DNA from: Myxococcales bacterium
GTDB lineage: Bacteria > Myxococcota_A > Polyangia > Polyangiales > Polyangiaceae
Direction: 5' to 3'
NCBI GenBank assembly: GCA_016712525.1
Contig: JADJQX010000007.1
Span: forward strand, 2,046,001 to 2,110,000
DNA length: 64,000 bases
The position numbers were made by a program, and so were the translations under genes. The first letter of the stretch is position 1, and every line of letters begins with the position of its first letter. Positions 18,643 to 27,157 of the stretch are shown here, piece after piece. The notes below the pieces were generated by a model, which saw only the letters and a list, made by a program, of their open reading frames with translations, was not told where the DNA came from and did not search any database.

Positions 18643-18813
18643 TGAGCTCTCCGGGAAGCGACTTTATTCGGCGAAGGGCCTCCGCCGCAAGATCTTGGGC
18701 GAACGGCGGCTCGGCCGAGCTCGACGCCGGTCCCGAGCACGCACGAGCTTCGACCGGGCCCTGCCTTCGCGACACTCGACCGCCCGGCAGCGCTCGCGTA
18801 CCCTCCGCGCATC

Positions 18814-21219
18814 GTGGCGAGCTCACGGCTGAAAGTAGACGGGCACGTGCTCGTGCAGGCAGACGGCGGCCCCCTCAAGGTCGAGTACGCCCTGTTCGAC
18901 TCTCAGGACATCCTGCTCGGAAAAAACGCGCTCGGGAGGCCCTACGAGCTCGGGTACGCGACCACGGTGGGCGAAGCCCGCAAGCGCCTCGGACTGCTCG
19001 GCGCCACTCCCGAGCTCGCCGAGACCCTCGCCGAGATCATGCGGCCGACCCTCACCACGGCCTACGCGCGCGGCGGCGGCGTTCGCAAGCTCGTGGAGCT
19101 GCTCGAGCCGCGGTGGCTCTTCGAGTCGACGCGCTTCGACCGCGAGACGTCGACGTACGAGGGAACCTTCCTCGACCTCGCCTCGCTCGCGGTCGACGTG
19201 GGGCGCCCGAGCGCGGCGTACGCCTTCCAAGCGCTCTCCCTCGCGCTCGCCTTGGCCGGGCACGCCGACGAGACCCCTTGCGAGCTGGAAACATCGGAAA
19301 TCACGGAGCATTTCAAGACCGGCGAGCGCACCTTCCATCGCCTCACGCTCGACGGTCTCGAGGGGCTCCCGGCCGCCCTCGAGGACCTCGCGAACCGCGG
19401 AGGAGGCCGAGGCGCGCGAGGCGAGCCGCTCGATCGGGCGCGCATCGAGGAGCTGCTCGCGCCGCGGCTCCCGGTCGGGGCGAAGCTGTCGACCTTCATT
19501 CGCGCGCTCGAGACGCGCGACGTCCCCAGCAAGGGCCCGCTGTCGCGCCAGGAGCTGTGGGAGGTCGAGCTGCTCCTCGACCGCGGCAACCTCGGCGCCG
19601 CGTGGCCCCTCATCGACGCCATCGAGCGCATGTCCGGGCGCACGCCGGCCACGGCCTACCTCCGCGCGCGCCACGACCTGCTCGCGAAGCTCGAGCCACC
19701 CACGATCCTCGCGCAGCGCATCTCCGCGATGGCCCTCTCCATGAGCTCGTTCGTCGAGCTCGGTCTCCTCGCGGGCGAGGCCTGGCTCGCGGCGGCCGAC
19801 GGGCGACGGGCGCTCGCTTACGCGAAGGACGTGCTCGACGCCAAGGGGACCGACGAGGTGCTCCGCGAGCGCGCCGCGGCCATCGTGCGAGAGGCGCGCG
19901 CCCTGCCGAGCCCGAGCACCGCGGGTCTCACGTTGTCGCTGCCCCCCTCGAGCACCCCCGACGACGACGAGCCCCCCTACTTCTCGGAGGGCCGCACCGA
20001 CGCCGATTTCACCATCCAGCGCACGCGCCCTCCCCCGCTCACGCCGAGCTACACGCCCCCCGAGCTCGAGGCCACGTCCGAGGCGCCTCGCACGTCCGCC
20101 ACGTCGCCACCTCCACCACGGAGCCTCACACCGACGAGGCACGCGCCCCCGTCGAGCGGTCCTCGTTCGGCCACACCGACACGCATGGTGGCGCCCACCT
20201 CGAACGCCGCGTCGCGCCCACCTCCGGCTCGGAGCGCCACACCGACGCGCATGGTGCCGCCGGCCCAATCGCGCCCGCCGCGCAGCGCCACGCCGACCCG
20301 CATGGTGGGCCCCACGTCCTCGCGTCCCGGTCGGAACGCCACTCCGACCCGTGTCGGCGCGCCGCGCCCCCGCGATCTCTTCGCCGACGAGCTCGAGGTC
20401 GAGAGACCCGCGTCGGTGCCTCCACCGCCGCGCCGACCGACGAGCTCGGGGATGGGATCGTTGCATCCTACACCGGCCGATCGGCCCCCCACGGTGCGCC
20501 CACTCCCCGCACAGAACGATCCGACGCCCCCGCCCATCCAGGTGCCGTTCCCGTCGTCGTTCCCCGGCCCCCCGGACGACGAGCCTCGCTCGCGGCCCTC
20601 GGTGCCTCCGGCCCTCCGCGAGATGCCCACGCCCACGTTCTCGGGGCAGTTCATGCGCGGCGCCACACGGCCGCCGCTCGGCGAGGGCCCGCCCCCGGTA
20701 GGGTTCGGTAAAGCCCCGATATTCCCCAAGAAAGCACTCGACGGCCCCGAGGCCGCCGAGACGCTTTCGTTCCCCCCGGGCCTCATGCCCACGCCCGCGA
20801 CCGACGAGATCCCGGGGTCGGTGCTCGAGGCGCGGATCCAGTTCACGTGGATGGCGCGCGAGCTCGGAGCCGCCTACCGTATGGCCCGAGGCGTCGAGCT
20901 GCGCGCGGATCTCTCCGGGATCGAGCACATGCAGGCGTACCTCTTCGAGCGCTACGCGAAGCGCCGCGTGGAGAGCCCCGAGGCCGCGCGCGACGTCCAG
21001 CTCCACGGGGCCTTCCTGAGCGAGATCCTCGCGCGGAACCTCCGCGCCGAGTGGGTCGACATCTCGGGAGACGAGCTCGGCTACTGGGAGATGATGATCC
21101 CGCCGCAGACGCGGGTGTGGCCGTTCGGGCGGGTGTCCCGACTCATCGCGAAGGGCCACAAGGAGCGCGACCTGGTGGCGTACTACCTCGAGCTCGAGTC
21201 GAAGCTCTCCCGCGGGTGA
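18814..21219 (+). CDS. 801-residue protein of unknown function with SATPTR repeats
   Basis: Starts at GTG 18814. Residues 1-370 are a folded, mainly helical region beginning VDGHVLVQADGGPLKVEYALFD in two adjoining blocks. Residues about 370-670 are Pro/Ser/Thr-rich and disordered, with five (S/N)(L/A)TPTR units at 437-514. Residues 670-801 form a second compact region with FTWMARELGAAYRM and YWEMMIPPQTRVWPFG. No signal peptide or membrane helix is visible. I recognise no family. A frame of similar length exists on the opposite strand, but this one has the more protein-like composition: hydrophobic periodicity at both ends and a sensible low-complexity middle. The N-terminal folded part may be TPR-like. 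Confidence 0.75.
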   Translation: MASSRLKVDGHVLVQADGGPLKVEYALFDSQDILLGKNALGRPYELGYATTVGEARKRLGLLGATPELAETLAEIMRPTLTTAYARGGGVRKLVELLEPRWLFESTRFDRETSTYEGTFLDLASLAVDVGRPSAAYAFQALSLALALAGHADETPCELETSEITEHFKTGERTFHRLTLDGLEGLPAALEDLANRGGGRGARGEPLDRARIEELLAPRLPVGAKLSTFIRALETRDVPSKGPLSRQELWEVELLLDRGNLGAAWPLIDAIERMSGRTPATAYLRARHDLLAKLEPPTILAQRISAMALSMSSFVELGLLAGEAWLAAADGRRALAYAKDVLDAKGTDEVLRERAAAIVREARALPSPSTAGLTLSLPPSSTPDDDEPPYFSEGRTDADFTIQRTRPPPLTPSYTPPELEATSEAPRTSATSPPPPRSLTPTRHAPPSSGPRSATPTRMVAPTSNAASRPPPARSATPTRMVPPAQSRPPRSATPTRMVGPTSSRPGRNATPTRVGAPRPRDLFADELEVERPASVPPPPRRPTSSGMGSLHPTPADRPPTVRPLPAQNDPTPPPIQVPFPSSFPGPPDDEPRSRPSVPPALREMPTPTFSGQFMRGATRPPLGEGPPPVGFGKAPIFPKKALDGPEAAETLSFPPGLMPTPATDEIPGSVLEARIQFTWMARELGAAYRMARGVELRADLSGIEHMQAYLFERYAKRRVESPEAARDVQLHGAFLSEILARNLRAEWVDISGDELGYWEMMIPPQTRVWPFGRVSRLIAKGHKERDLVAYYLELESKLSRG
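20122..20355. repeat. Region encoding five SATPTR-type units
   Basis: Within the 801-residue protein, SLTPTR, SATPTR three times and NATPTR recur at intervals of about 14-20 codons, three of them followed by MV. The DNA copies share blocks such as CACACCGACGC. Confidence 0.7.
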
Positions 21220-21283
21220 CGGCCGGAGCGACGAAAGCTCGCGCACCCCTCGACGCTGGCCGAAGCGAGGCTATCGTGACCCC

Positions 21284-21646
21284 ATGAGCCTTGGGGACGC
21301 GCGCCGACGAGACAGCTCCGCCCTCGAAGAGACCACGCGTGAGCACGACCCCCGCATCTTCGCGCACGAGCGATCGAACGAGCGCTTCGACAGGGTCCGC
21401 TTCGCGTCACGGGCGATCGCCCTGCTCGGCCCACGGCGCACCACCGTCGCGATCGCCGAATCACGGAGGCACATGCACGTCGAGACGGGCCGCGCCTGGG
21501 GCCGCGGCGAGGGCGCACGCTGGGCGACGCTCTACGTCCCGAGCGACGCCTCACGCCGCGCGATCGCGGTGGCCGTGCTCTCGCTCGGTGGGGCCGACAT
21601 GACCCCGTACGCGATCGACGTGCTCATGAACGCCGACCTCCTGTGA
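21284..21646 (+). CDS. Small conserved-looking protein of unknown function
   Basis: 120 residues. The first 45 are charged, and the remainder is compact and hydrophobic in alternation (RRTTVAIAESRRHMHVETG, then LYVPSDASRRAIAVAVLSLGG and ending IDVLMNADLL), suggesting an alpha/beta fold. No signal or membrane segment. It lies 64 bases after the 801-residue gene in the same direction and is followed by a strong terminator, so the two may be one unit. Family not recognised. Confidence 0.6.
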   Translation: MSLGDARRRDSSALEETTREHDPRIFAHERSNERFDRVRFASRAIALLGPRRTTVAIAESRRHMHVETGRAWGRGEGARWATLYVPSDASRRAIAVAVLSLGGADMTPYAIDVLMNADLL

Positions 21647-21678
21647 GGCGAGGCGGCAGAGGCCGTCCGAGAAGAAAG

Positions 21679-21711
21679 AAAGGGCGCCCTCGCGAGGAGA
21701 GCGCCCTTTTT
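21679..21711. terminator. Bidirectional intrinsic terminator
   Basis: AAAGGGCGC pairs with GCGCCCTTT around a loop that itself contains CCTCGCGAGG. A T run follows on the + strand, and an A-rich stretch on the other side gives T residues for the converging minus-strand gene. Confidence 0.85.
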
Positions 21712-21737
21712 CTCACGAGGGCCGCGGGGCCCGAGCG

Positions 21738-22616
21738 TCACTCGGCGACGATGCGCCCGTTCGGCCCCTGAGCGTTGATGTCGTGGAGGTAGAACCCGTA
21801 CGTGCCCGCCGCGTTGATCTCGCGAGGCGCGTTCGTGCCCTGCACGTTGCCCTCGAAGCCACCGTTGGCCGCGATGGGGGTGCCGGTGTTGCCGTGGTTG
21901 AAGCCGCCGGTGTTGCCCGAGTGGATGATGTGCGTGGCGGAGTCGTTGTTCTGGACCCGCACGGCGATCTTCTTGCCGCCGAGCTTGACCTTGATGTCCG
22001 CCGGGGCGAACGCCGTGCTCGCCGCCATGCCGGTGAGCGCACCCGCGTTGACGGGGATCTTCAGGGTGTAGGTCGGCTTGACGTCGAGGTTGATGGGCTG
22101 GGTCTTCTGGTCGCCCGAAGCGGGCTTCGCGGTGACCGTCAGCGCGACGGCGCCGGGGACGACGTCCGTGTTGGCCTTGATCGTCAGGATGGCCGACGAC
22201 GACGCGGTGCCGACGATGTCGACGCTGGTCTTGTCGAACGTCGCCGTGACGCCCGCGGGCATGCCGGTGACCGTGAGGTCGACCTTGCCGGTCAAGCCCT
22301 CTTTCGGAGCGATGTTGACGGTGACCTTCACCTCGTTGCCGAGGTCCACGGGGGGAGCGGCGTTGTCGAGGTTGATGTCGAGCTTGGCGTTGCCCGTGGG
22401 CGCGGGAGTTCCCGGCGTCCCGGGCGTGCCAGGCGTCCCGGGGTTCGTCCCCGGATTGCTGGGGTTCGACGGGCTGGACGGGTTGGCCGGGTCGGACGGG
22501 GCCGACGGATCGCCACCCGTGGGACCGCGGTAGTAGCCGGACGTGTTCTGACCGGCGTCACCGCACGCGAGGAGGAGAGCACCACCGAGGAGGGCAACGG
22601 CGAACGTCTTGCGCAT
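21738..22616 (-). CDS. Lipoprotein with Ig-like region and cupredoxin-like C-terminus
   Basis: 292 residues from ATG 22616. The signal peptide ends at C18 (GGALLLAC), followed by a Pro/Ser/Asn/Gly/Thr repeat linker (PSNPSNPGTNPGTPGTPG). The middle part resembles a bacterial Ig-like domain (VTVNIAPKEGLTGKVDLTV). The last 80 residues follow the plastocyanin-like order: VRVQNNDSATHIIHS, then AGTYGFYLHD and GRIVAE. The His residues are present but the Cys of type 1 copper sites is absent: FYLH stands where FYCxxH would be. It is therefore probably a surface protein with a cupredoxin fold rather than a blue copper electron carrier. A longer frame upstream to 22784 lacks a signal and is not chosen. 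Confidence 0.75.
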   Translation of the reverse strand: MRKTFAVALLGGALLLACGDAGQNTSGYYRGPTGGDPSAPSDPANPSSPSNPSNPGTNPGTPGTPGTPGTPAPTGNAKLDINLDNAAPPVDLGNEVKVTVNIAPKEGLTGKVDLTVTGMPAGVTATFDKTSVDIVGTASSSAILTIKANTDVVPGAVALTVTAKPASGDQKTQPINLDVKPTYTLKIPVNAGALTGMAASTAFAPADIKVKLGGKKIAVRVQNNDSATHIIHSGNTGGFNHGNTGTPIAANGGFEGNVQGTNAPREINAAGTYGFYLHDINAQGPNGRIVAE

Positions 22617-22790
22617 GACCTGAACGTCTGCAAGGAGGGCGCCAACCCCGCGGAATCCCAGGCCCACATTCGCGGACATGGTCCCACAAGACTCGATTTT
22701 GGCGCCGATACGCCCTCTTCGACGGCTTCGAACGCGAAATTTTCGCCGCACGCGGCGGAAGGGTGGGTTCCGATGGACCGGCACACTGGA

Positions 22791-24113
22791 TCAGCGGATC
22801 CCCGCCCACCGCGCACGCGTCCGGGACTGGAGCAGGAAAAATCCCCACACCAAGAGGGGCAGCGCCCCCCAATCGGTGCTCCCTCGATCGCTCGCTTGCG
22901 CACATCCACACCCACGTCGCGGCGCCTCCGTGACCTTCGGAGCGCTTGCGTCGGGGGAGCCCGCGTCCGCGTCCTTGGATGCGCCATCGACGGGAGGCAT
23001 GGGCGCGCCTCCGTCACGCCAAGGTGCGAGCGTGGCCGAGAGGTCGGCGAACGGCTTCGTGCACGTCGACGACGGGCAAACGACCGGGCCCACGACGTCG
23101 GCGAACGACGCGAGGGAGCGGAACGTCTTGCCGTCGTCGTCGCTGCGTCCGAACGCGGGACCTCCGAGCTCGAGGGGGTTCGCGCATTGAAAGAGGGCGG
23201 TCTCCGTCGCGAGCAGGCACTGGACGCCGACGTTGGCCACACGTGCGAAGGTGCGCCCCCTGTCGGTCGACACGTGCACCCCGTCGGCCGGGAGCCCCGA
23301 GCCCACGAACACCTTCGAGCCATCCGGAGAGATCGCCGCGCCGTACATCGCGCTCGGGATCGAGACGACCACCTTCGAGGTCTTCCCGCCGTCCTCCGAG
23401 AGCTGCAGCTCGCTGCCTTCGAAGTGGAGGAACCGCGACACGAGGCGCGCCGGATCCTTCGGATCGACGCCGACCAAGAAGAACGCGCCATCGTGGCTGC
23501 GCACCTGCTCGAGCTCCGTGAACGTGAGGCCTCCGTCGTCCGAGCGGTAGTACCGCCCCTTGAGCGTGCCGAGCGGCTGACCGGTCACGTAGATGCGCTG
23601 GGGGCGCGAGGGTGCGGCGTCGACGGTCACGAGGTAGGCGCCCTCGAGCCCCCGCCCCACCCGCTCGAACGGCTTGCCCTTCCGCTTCCGAAAGAGGGCG
23701 CTCGGTTTGCCCGGCGAGGTCGTGACGACGAGCACGGTGCCCGCCGCGTCGACCGAGAGGTCCTTCACCGTCTCCCCGGCGAGCTCGGGGACACGCGAGA
23801 CCGCGCAAAAATCCCGCGTCGTCGCGAGCCCGTCGGCGAGCCCCACGTAGAGCGTGCCGTCGTGCCCGTAGGCGATCGGAGGATCCCACGCACCCGAGTA
23901 CCCGAACGTCTCTTCGCAGACCCACGAGAACGACTTGCCACCGTCGTGGGACACGAGCAGGCCGAACGTGCTCCGCAGCAAGATGCCCTTGCCACCGCTC
24001 TCGGGGATCACGATGGCCTGCTGCGCCAGCGGAAAGCGGCCGTTCGCGAACGCGGGCCGCATCGTGTAGCTTCCCAGGGCGAAGACGAGAGCGAGCATGA
24101 AGAGGACGCGCAC
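22791..24113 (-). CDS. Exported Asp-box beta-propeller protein with MYXO-CTERM-like tail
   Basis: 440 residues. The signal peptide is MRVLFMLALVFALGSY... with cleavage near AFA-NG. Five Asp-box units are visible (SHDGGKSFSW, SDDGGLTFTE, SEDGGKTSK, STDRGRTFA, SDDDGKTF), typical of BNR/sortilin-like propellers. A Pro/Asp/Ala linker leads to the end RRGCGCA..., a hydrophobic stretch LPLLVWGFFLL and a basic SRTRAR. This three-part end is the layout of the MYXO-CTERM sorting signal, by which Myxococcota anchor and process surface proteins. The start overlaps the start of the divergent propeller lipoprotein gene by 17 bases. Ligand or substrate unknown. Confidence 0.85.
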   Translation of the reverse strand: MRVLFMLALVFALGSYTMRPAFANGRFPLAQQAIVIPESGGKGILLRSTFGLLVSHDGGKSFSWVCEETFGYSGAWDPPIAYGHDGTLYVGLADGLATTRDFCAVSRVPELAGETVKDLSVDAAGTVLVVTTSPGKPSALFRKRKGKPFERVGRGLEGAYLVTVDAAPSRPQRIYVTGQPLGTLKGRYYRSDDGGLTFTELEQVRSHDGAFFLVGVDPKDPARLVSRFLHFEGSELQLSEDGGKTSKVVVSIPSAMYGAAISPDGSKVFVGSGLPADGVHVSTDRGRTFARVANVGVQCLLATETALFQCANPLELGGPAFGRSDDDGKTFRSLASFADVVGPVVCPSSTCTKPFADLSATLAPWRDGGAPMPPVDGASKDADAGSPDASAPKVTEAPRRGCGCAQASDRGSTDWGALPLLVWGFFLLQSRTRARWAGIR

Positions 24114-25326
24114 GCCCCTTTCTTACCTCGGAACGGCCCTCGGGGGGCTCGTGTCGCTCGCGCTCGCCTCCAGCGCCGCGGGCTGCAAGAAGGCGAAGCC
24201 CGCGCCCACGGAGGCCTCGGGGCACACGACCGCCGGGGCGCGCGTGCCCACGCCCACGGCGCGGGTCATCTACGTCACGAACAACGGCTCCGACTCGCTC
24301 AGCGCCATCGACCGCGACGGCGACACGGTGACCACGGTCTCGGTCGACTACGACCCAGACGCCCGCGAGGCGCCCCACCATGTGGCGCGCACGAAAGGCG
24401 GAGAGAGCCTCTTCGTCGCGCTCGCCTTCCCGCCCGAGGGCCTCTCCGCCAAAAAGAAAGACCCTCATGGAGGCCACGGCGCGTCCTCGCAACCGGGCGC
24501 GCTCGCCAAGGTCGACCCAGGGACGCTCGCGGTCCTCGCCACGCGCGACGTGGACGAGAACCCCGGGGACGTCGTCACGACCCACGATGGCACGCGCGCC
24601 GTCGTGACCCACTACGACATGAAGCGGGCGATGACCGTGGCCGCGCAGGGCAACGCGAGCCCCTCCACGATGTTCGCGAAGATCCAAGTGTGGGATACAC
24701 GCTCTTTCGCCAAGGTGGGCGAGCGGCCCGTCTGCGTGGCCCCCCACGGGACGGCCATCTCCGAGGACGACACACGCGCGATCGTCGCGTGTTACGGCTC
24801 CGACGAGATCGTCGTGGTCGATCTGACGAAGCCGCAGCTACCGGTCGCCCGCTACCCGCTCGGCAACGCGCAGGGCGTTCCCGGGGTGCCGCGCTACGGC
24901 CCATACTCCGTGACCCTCGTGCCCGGCGGGAACGAGGCCGTGGTCGCCGACATCGAGTCGAACGACCTCCGCATCTTCGACGTCGGGGCGAAGGCCTTCC
25001 GCGGGGAGCGCACCGTCGTGCTCGGCGCCAAGGCCTTCATGCCCGCCGTGGTCGACGCCCACACCGCCTACGTGCCGCTCCAGGCGCCCGACAGCCTCGT
25101 GCGCGTCGATCTCGCGACCGGCAAGATCGTGACGCAGGTCGTGAAGCCTCCCGACGAGTGCCGCGCTCCCCACGCGTTCGGCGTCTCGCAGGGGCGCGTC
25201 TTCGTCGTGTGCGAGGGGGACCACAAGGGTCCCGGAACCGTGCTCGAGGTCGACCCGACCTCGCTCGTCACGCGCCGACGGTGGACCGTCGGGGTCTACC
25301 CGGACGGCCTCGCGTTCGGCGATTAA
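24097..25326 (+). CDS. YVTN-type beta-propeller lipoprotein
   Basis: 409 residues. Lipoprotein signal with Cys30 (LASSAAGC). From about residue 57 come repeated propeller blades of the YVTN/surface-antigen kind: RVIYVTNNGSDSLSAIDRDG, then blades with RAIVACYGSDEIVVVDL, EAVVADIESNDLRIFDVG and DSLVRVDLATGKIV. A His-rich insert (DPHGGHG) lies near residue 120 and could bind metal. Such proteins sit on the cell surface, and some are part of metal or cofactor transfer systems; no enzyme residues are evident. The gene is divergent from the Asp-box propeller gene with overlapping 5' ends, so the two promoters must lie inside each other's coding sequence. Confidence 0.85.
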   Translation: MKRTRTPLSYLGTALGGLVSLALASSAAGCKKAKPAPTEASGHTTAGARVPTPTARVIYVTNNGSDSLSAIDRDGDTVTTVSVDYDPDAREAPHHVARTKGGESLFVALAFPPEGLSAKKKDPHGGHGASSQPGALAKVDPGTLAVLATRDVDENPGDVVTTHDGTRAVVTHYDMKRAMTVAAQGNASPSTMFAKIQVWDTRSFAKVGERPVCVAPHGTAISEDDTRAIVACYGSDEIVVVDLTKPQLPVARYPLGNAQGVPGVPRYGPYSVTLVPGGNEAVVADIESNDLRIFDVGAKAFRGERTVVLGAKAFMPAVVDAHTAYVPLQAPDSLVRVDLATGKIVTQVVKPPDECRAPHAFGVSQGRVFVVCEGDHKGPGTVLEVDPTSLVTRRRWTVGVYPDGLAFGD

Positions 25327-25360
25327 CCCATCGTAACTTCACGCTTTTTCGGCGAACGTT

Positions 25361-27157
25361 TCAGCGCTTCTCGGCCAAGATCACGATCCTCGGAGACTCG
25401 CATCCGAAGAAGACGCCCGGCGTCTGGATCTTGCCCGTGACCTCGGCCACGCGGAAGCCCGCGTCGTGGAGCATCTTGCCGAGCTCGTGGAGCGAGTAGG
25501 CGCGCACCGAGTACTCGATCTCCTTCGAGCGCCCGTCGTCGATCATCATGGTGCGCTTGATGCGGATGCGCGACGTGATGAAGTCCATCTGCATCTCGTC
25601 CATGCAGATGCAGCCGTCGCCCTCGAACCACACGAGCGACGGGGCCTCGCGGGCCACGAAATCGCGGTTCACGACGTCGAGCAAGAACTGCCCGCCCTTG
25701 CGGAGCGCCTTGTGCACCCGACCGATCACCGCGGCGTTCTTCTCTTCTTCGAAGAACCCGAAGCTCGTCTGCCAACAGTAGACGCCGTCGAACGCGTCCT
25801 CGAAGGTCATCTCGCGCATGTCGCCCTGCACGAAATTGATCTTCTGACCGCGGTCTTGGGCCTCTTCGGAGGCGCGCGCGAGCATCGCCAGGGAGAGGTC
25901 GAACCCGACGACCTGGTAGCCTCGTTTGCCGAGCTCGATGGCGTGCCGCCCGGTCCCGCACGCGAGATCGAGCACCGTTGCGCCCTTCGCCACGCCGAGG
26001 CTGTCCTCGATGAAGCTCGCTTCGGCCGCGATTTCGTCGTCGCCGATGTTGCCGACCGTGCGGAGGTAGTCGTCGTTGAAGAGCTCCTCCCACCACGGCT
26101 TGATGCGCTTTTTGTCGCCCTTGACCTCGGAAAGGGGCGGCGCGCTCGGAGGGGCGGAGCCCACCCTCGGTCCACCTTCGGCGAGCACCTGATGGAGCTG
26201 CGGGGCCGAGTGCACGGGCGGAGGCGCTTGGGGGATCGTCGGTGGGGCGTCGCGGGTCGCCGAGGAGTCCGGCGGGATCGACTCCATGCCGATCGACGTC
26301 GGCGTGACGTACGCCGGGCGCATCGGAGGGAGCCCCGTGGGCACGCTGGGCGCGCGCGGCCGAACGGGCGGGACGACCGCGGGCTCGACCACGACCATGT
26401 CCTCGAGATCGATCTCGGGGGGGTTCGACTGAGGGCCGCGATCGTCGGAGTCGACCGCGATCTCCGGCACGTCGACCGGGATGTCGGCCTCGTCCGTCGG
26501 GGCGAGCACGTCGAGCTCCTCGAGCTCGGCCTCGGGCAACGTCGCGATCTCCGCGGGCACGGCGGGCACGGCTTCGGCCCGGAGCGCCTCGGACTCGAGC
26601 TTGTCGATCGCGGTCGGCTGCCACGGGGTCCAGCTGTCCTCTTCGGCGTCGGGCGCGAAGGGCCCTTCGTGCAACGTTTCGAACTCGCGAGGCTCGTCGG
26701 GCGGAACGCTGTCGAGGGCGAGCGTCGTCACCGCGGGGGTCGACGGGATCGCGACCTCGATCTCCTCGTCCGAGTCGACCCCGGGCGGCGCCGGGCTCGT
26801 GCGCGTGTGGGTGCCCCCGAACGGCTCGTCGAGGTCGGTCTCGACGAGGACATCGGTGCCGTCGGACAGATCCGGTCGCGTGATGCGCTCGGGCTTCGGC
26901 TCGGGCCGAACGACCTCGTCGTCGGGGATTCGTAGTGTGATCTTGGGCCTCACGCGCTCCTTCTTGGATGGACGCGAGGGCTCTTTCATTCGAATCGGGG
27001 GGATGTCGGCGGCCTCGACCTCGACCGTCGCGTCGCCGGCTTCGTCGTCCAAGACGAGATCGTCGAGCGGCTCGAGGCGCGGTTTTTCCCGCACCGGAGG
27101 CTCGAGCTCCGCATCCGGGCGTGATCCCGGACGGTCGGACGGGTCGTTCACGGTCAT
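25361..27157 (-). CDS. SAM-dependent methyltransferase with long acidic/proline-rich N-terminus
   Basis: 598 residues. The first 340 are low complexity, rich in Glu, Asp, Pro and Val and probably disordered. Residues about 345-598 are a class I methyltransferase: WWEELFNDDYLRTVG, SAM motif I VLDLACGTGRHAIELG, motif II GFDLSLAMLARA, VQGDMREM and FFGCESPRIVILAEKR. This core resembles small-molecule methyltransferases found next to lipid genes, but the substrate cannot be named. The start overlaps the stop of psd by ATGA, so both are made from one mRNA. A link to phosphatidylethanolamine modification is possible but unproven. The acidic extension is unusual for this family. Confidence 0.85.
   Translation of the reverse strand: MTVNDPSDRPGSRPDAELEPPVREKPRLEPLDDLVLDDEAGDATVEVEAADIPPIRMKEPSRPSKKERVRPKITLRIPDDEVVRPEPKPERITRPDLSDGTDVLVETDLDEPFGGTHTRTSPAPPGVDSDEEIEVAIPSTPAVTTLALDSVPPDEPREFETLHEGPFAPDAEEDSWTPWQPTAIDKLESEALRAEAVPAVPAEIATLPEAELEELDVLAPTDEADIPVDVPEIAVDSDDRGPQSNPPEIDLEDMVVVEPAVVPPVRPRAPSVPTGLPPMRPAYVTPTSIGMESIPPDSSATRDAPPTIPQAPPPVHSAPQLHQVLAEGGPRVGSAPPSAPPLSEVKGDKKRIKPWWEELFNDDYLRTVGNIGDDEIAAEASFIEDSLGVAKGATVLDLACGTGRHAIELGKRGYQVVGFDLSLAMLARASEEAQDRGQKINFVQGDMREMTFEDAFDGVYCWQTSFGFFEEEKNAAVIGRVHKALRKGGQFLLDVVNRDFVAREAPSLVWFEGDGCICMDEMQMDFITSRIRIKRTMMIDDGRSKEIEYSVRAYSLHELGKMLHDAGFRVAEVTGKIQTPGVFFGCESPRIVILAEKR

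Noticed and set aside
18823..21246. An 807-codon minus-strand frame opposite the 801-residue protein.
   Set aside because: Dominated by Arg/Glu/Gly without hydrophobic cores. The + strand frame has two folded-looking ends and meaningful repeats.
21783..25499. A 1238-codon + strand frame across several genes.
   Set aside because: It crosses two minus-strand genes and runs out of frame with the propeller lipoprotein; composition is of the shadow type.
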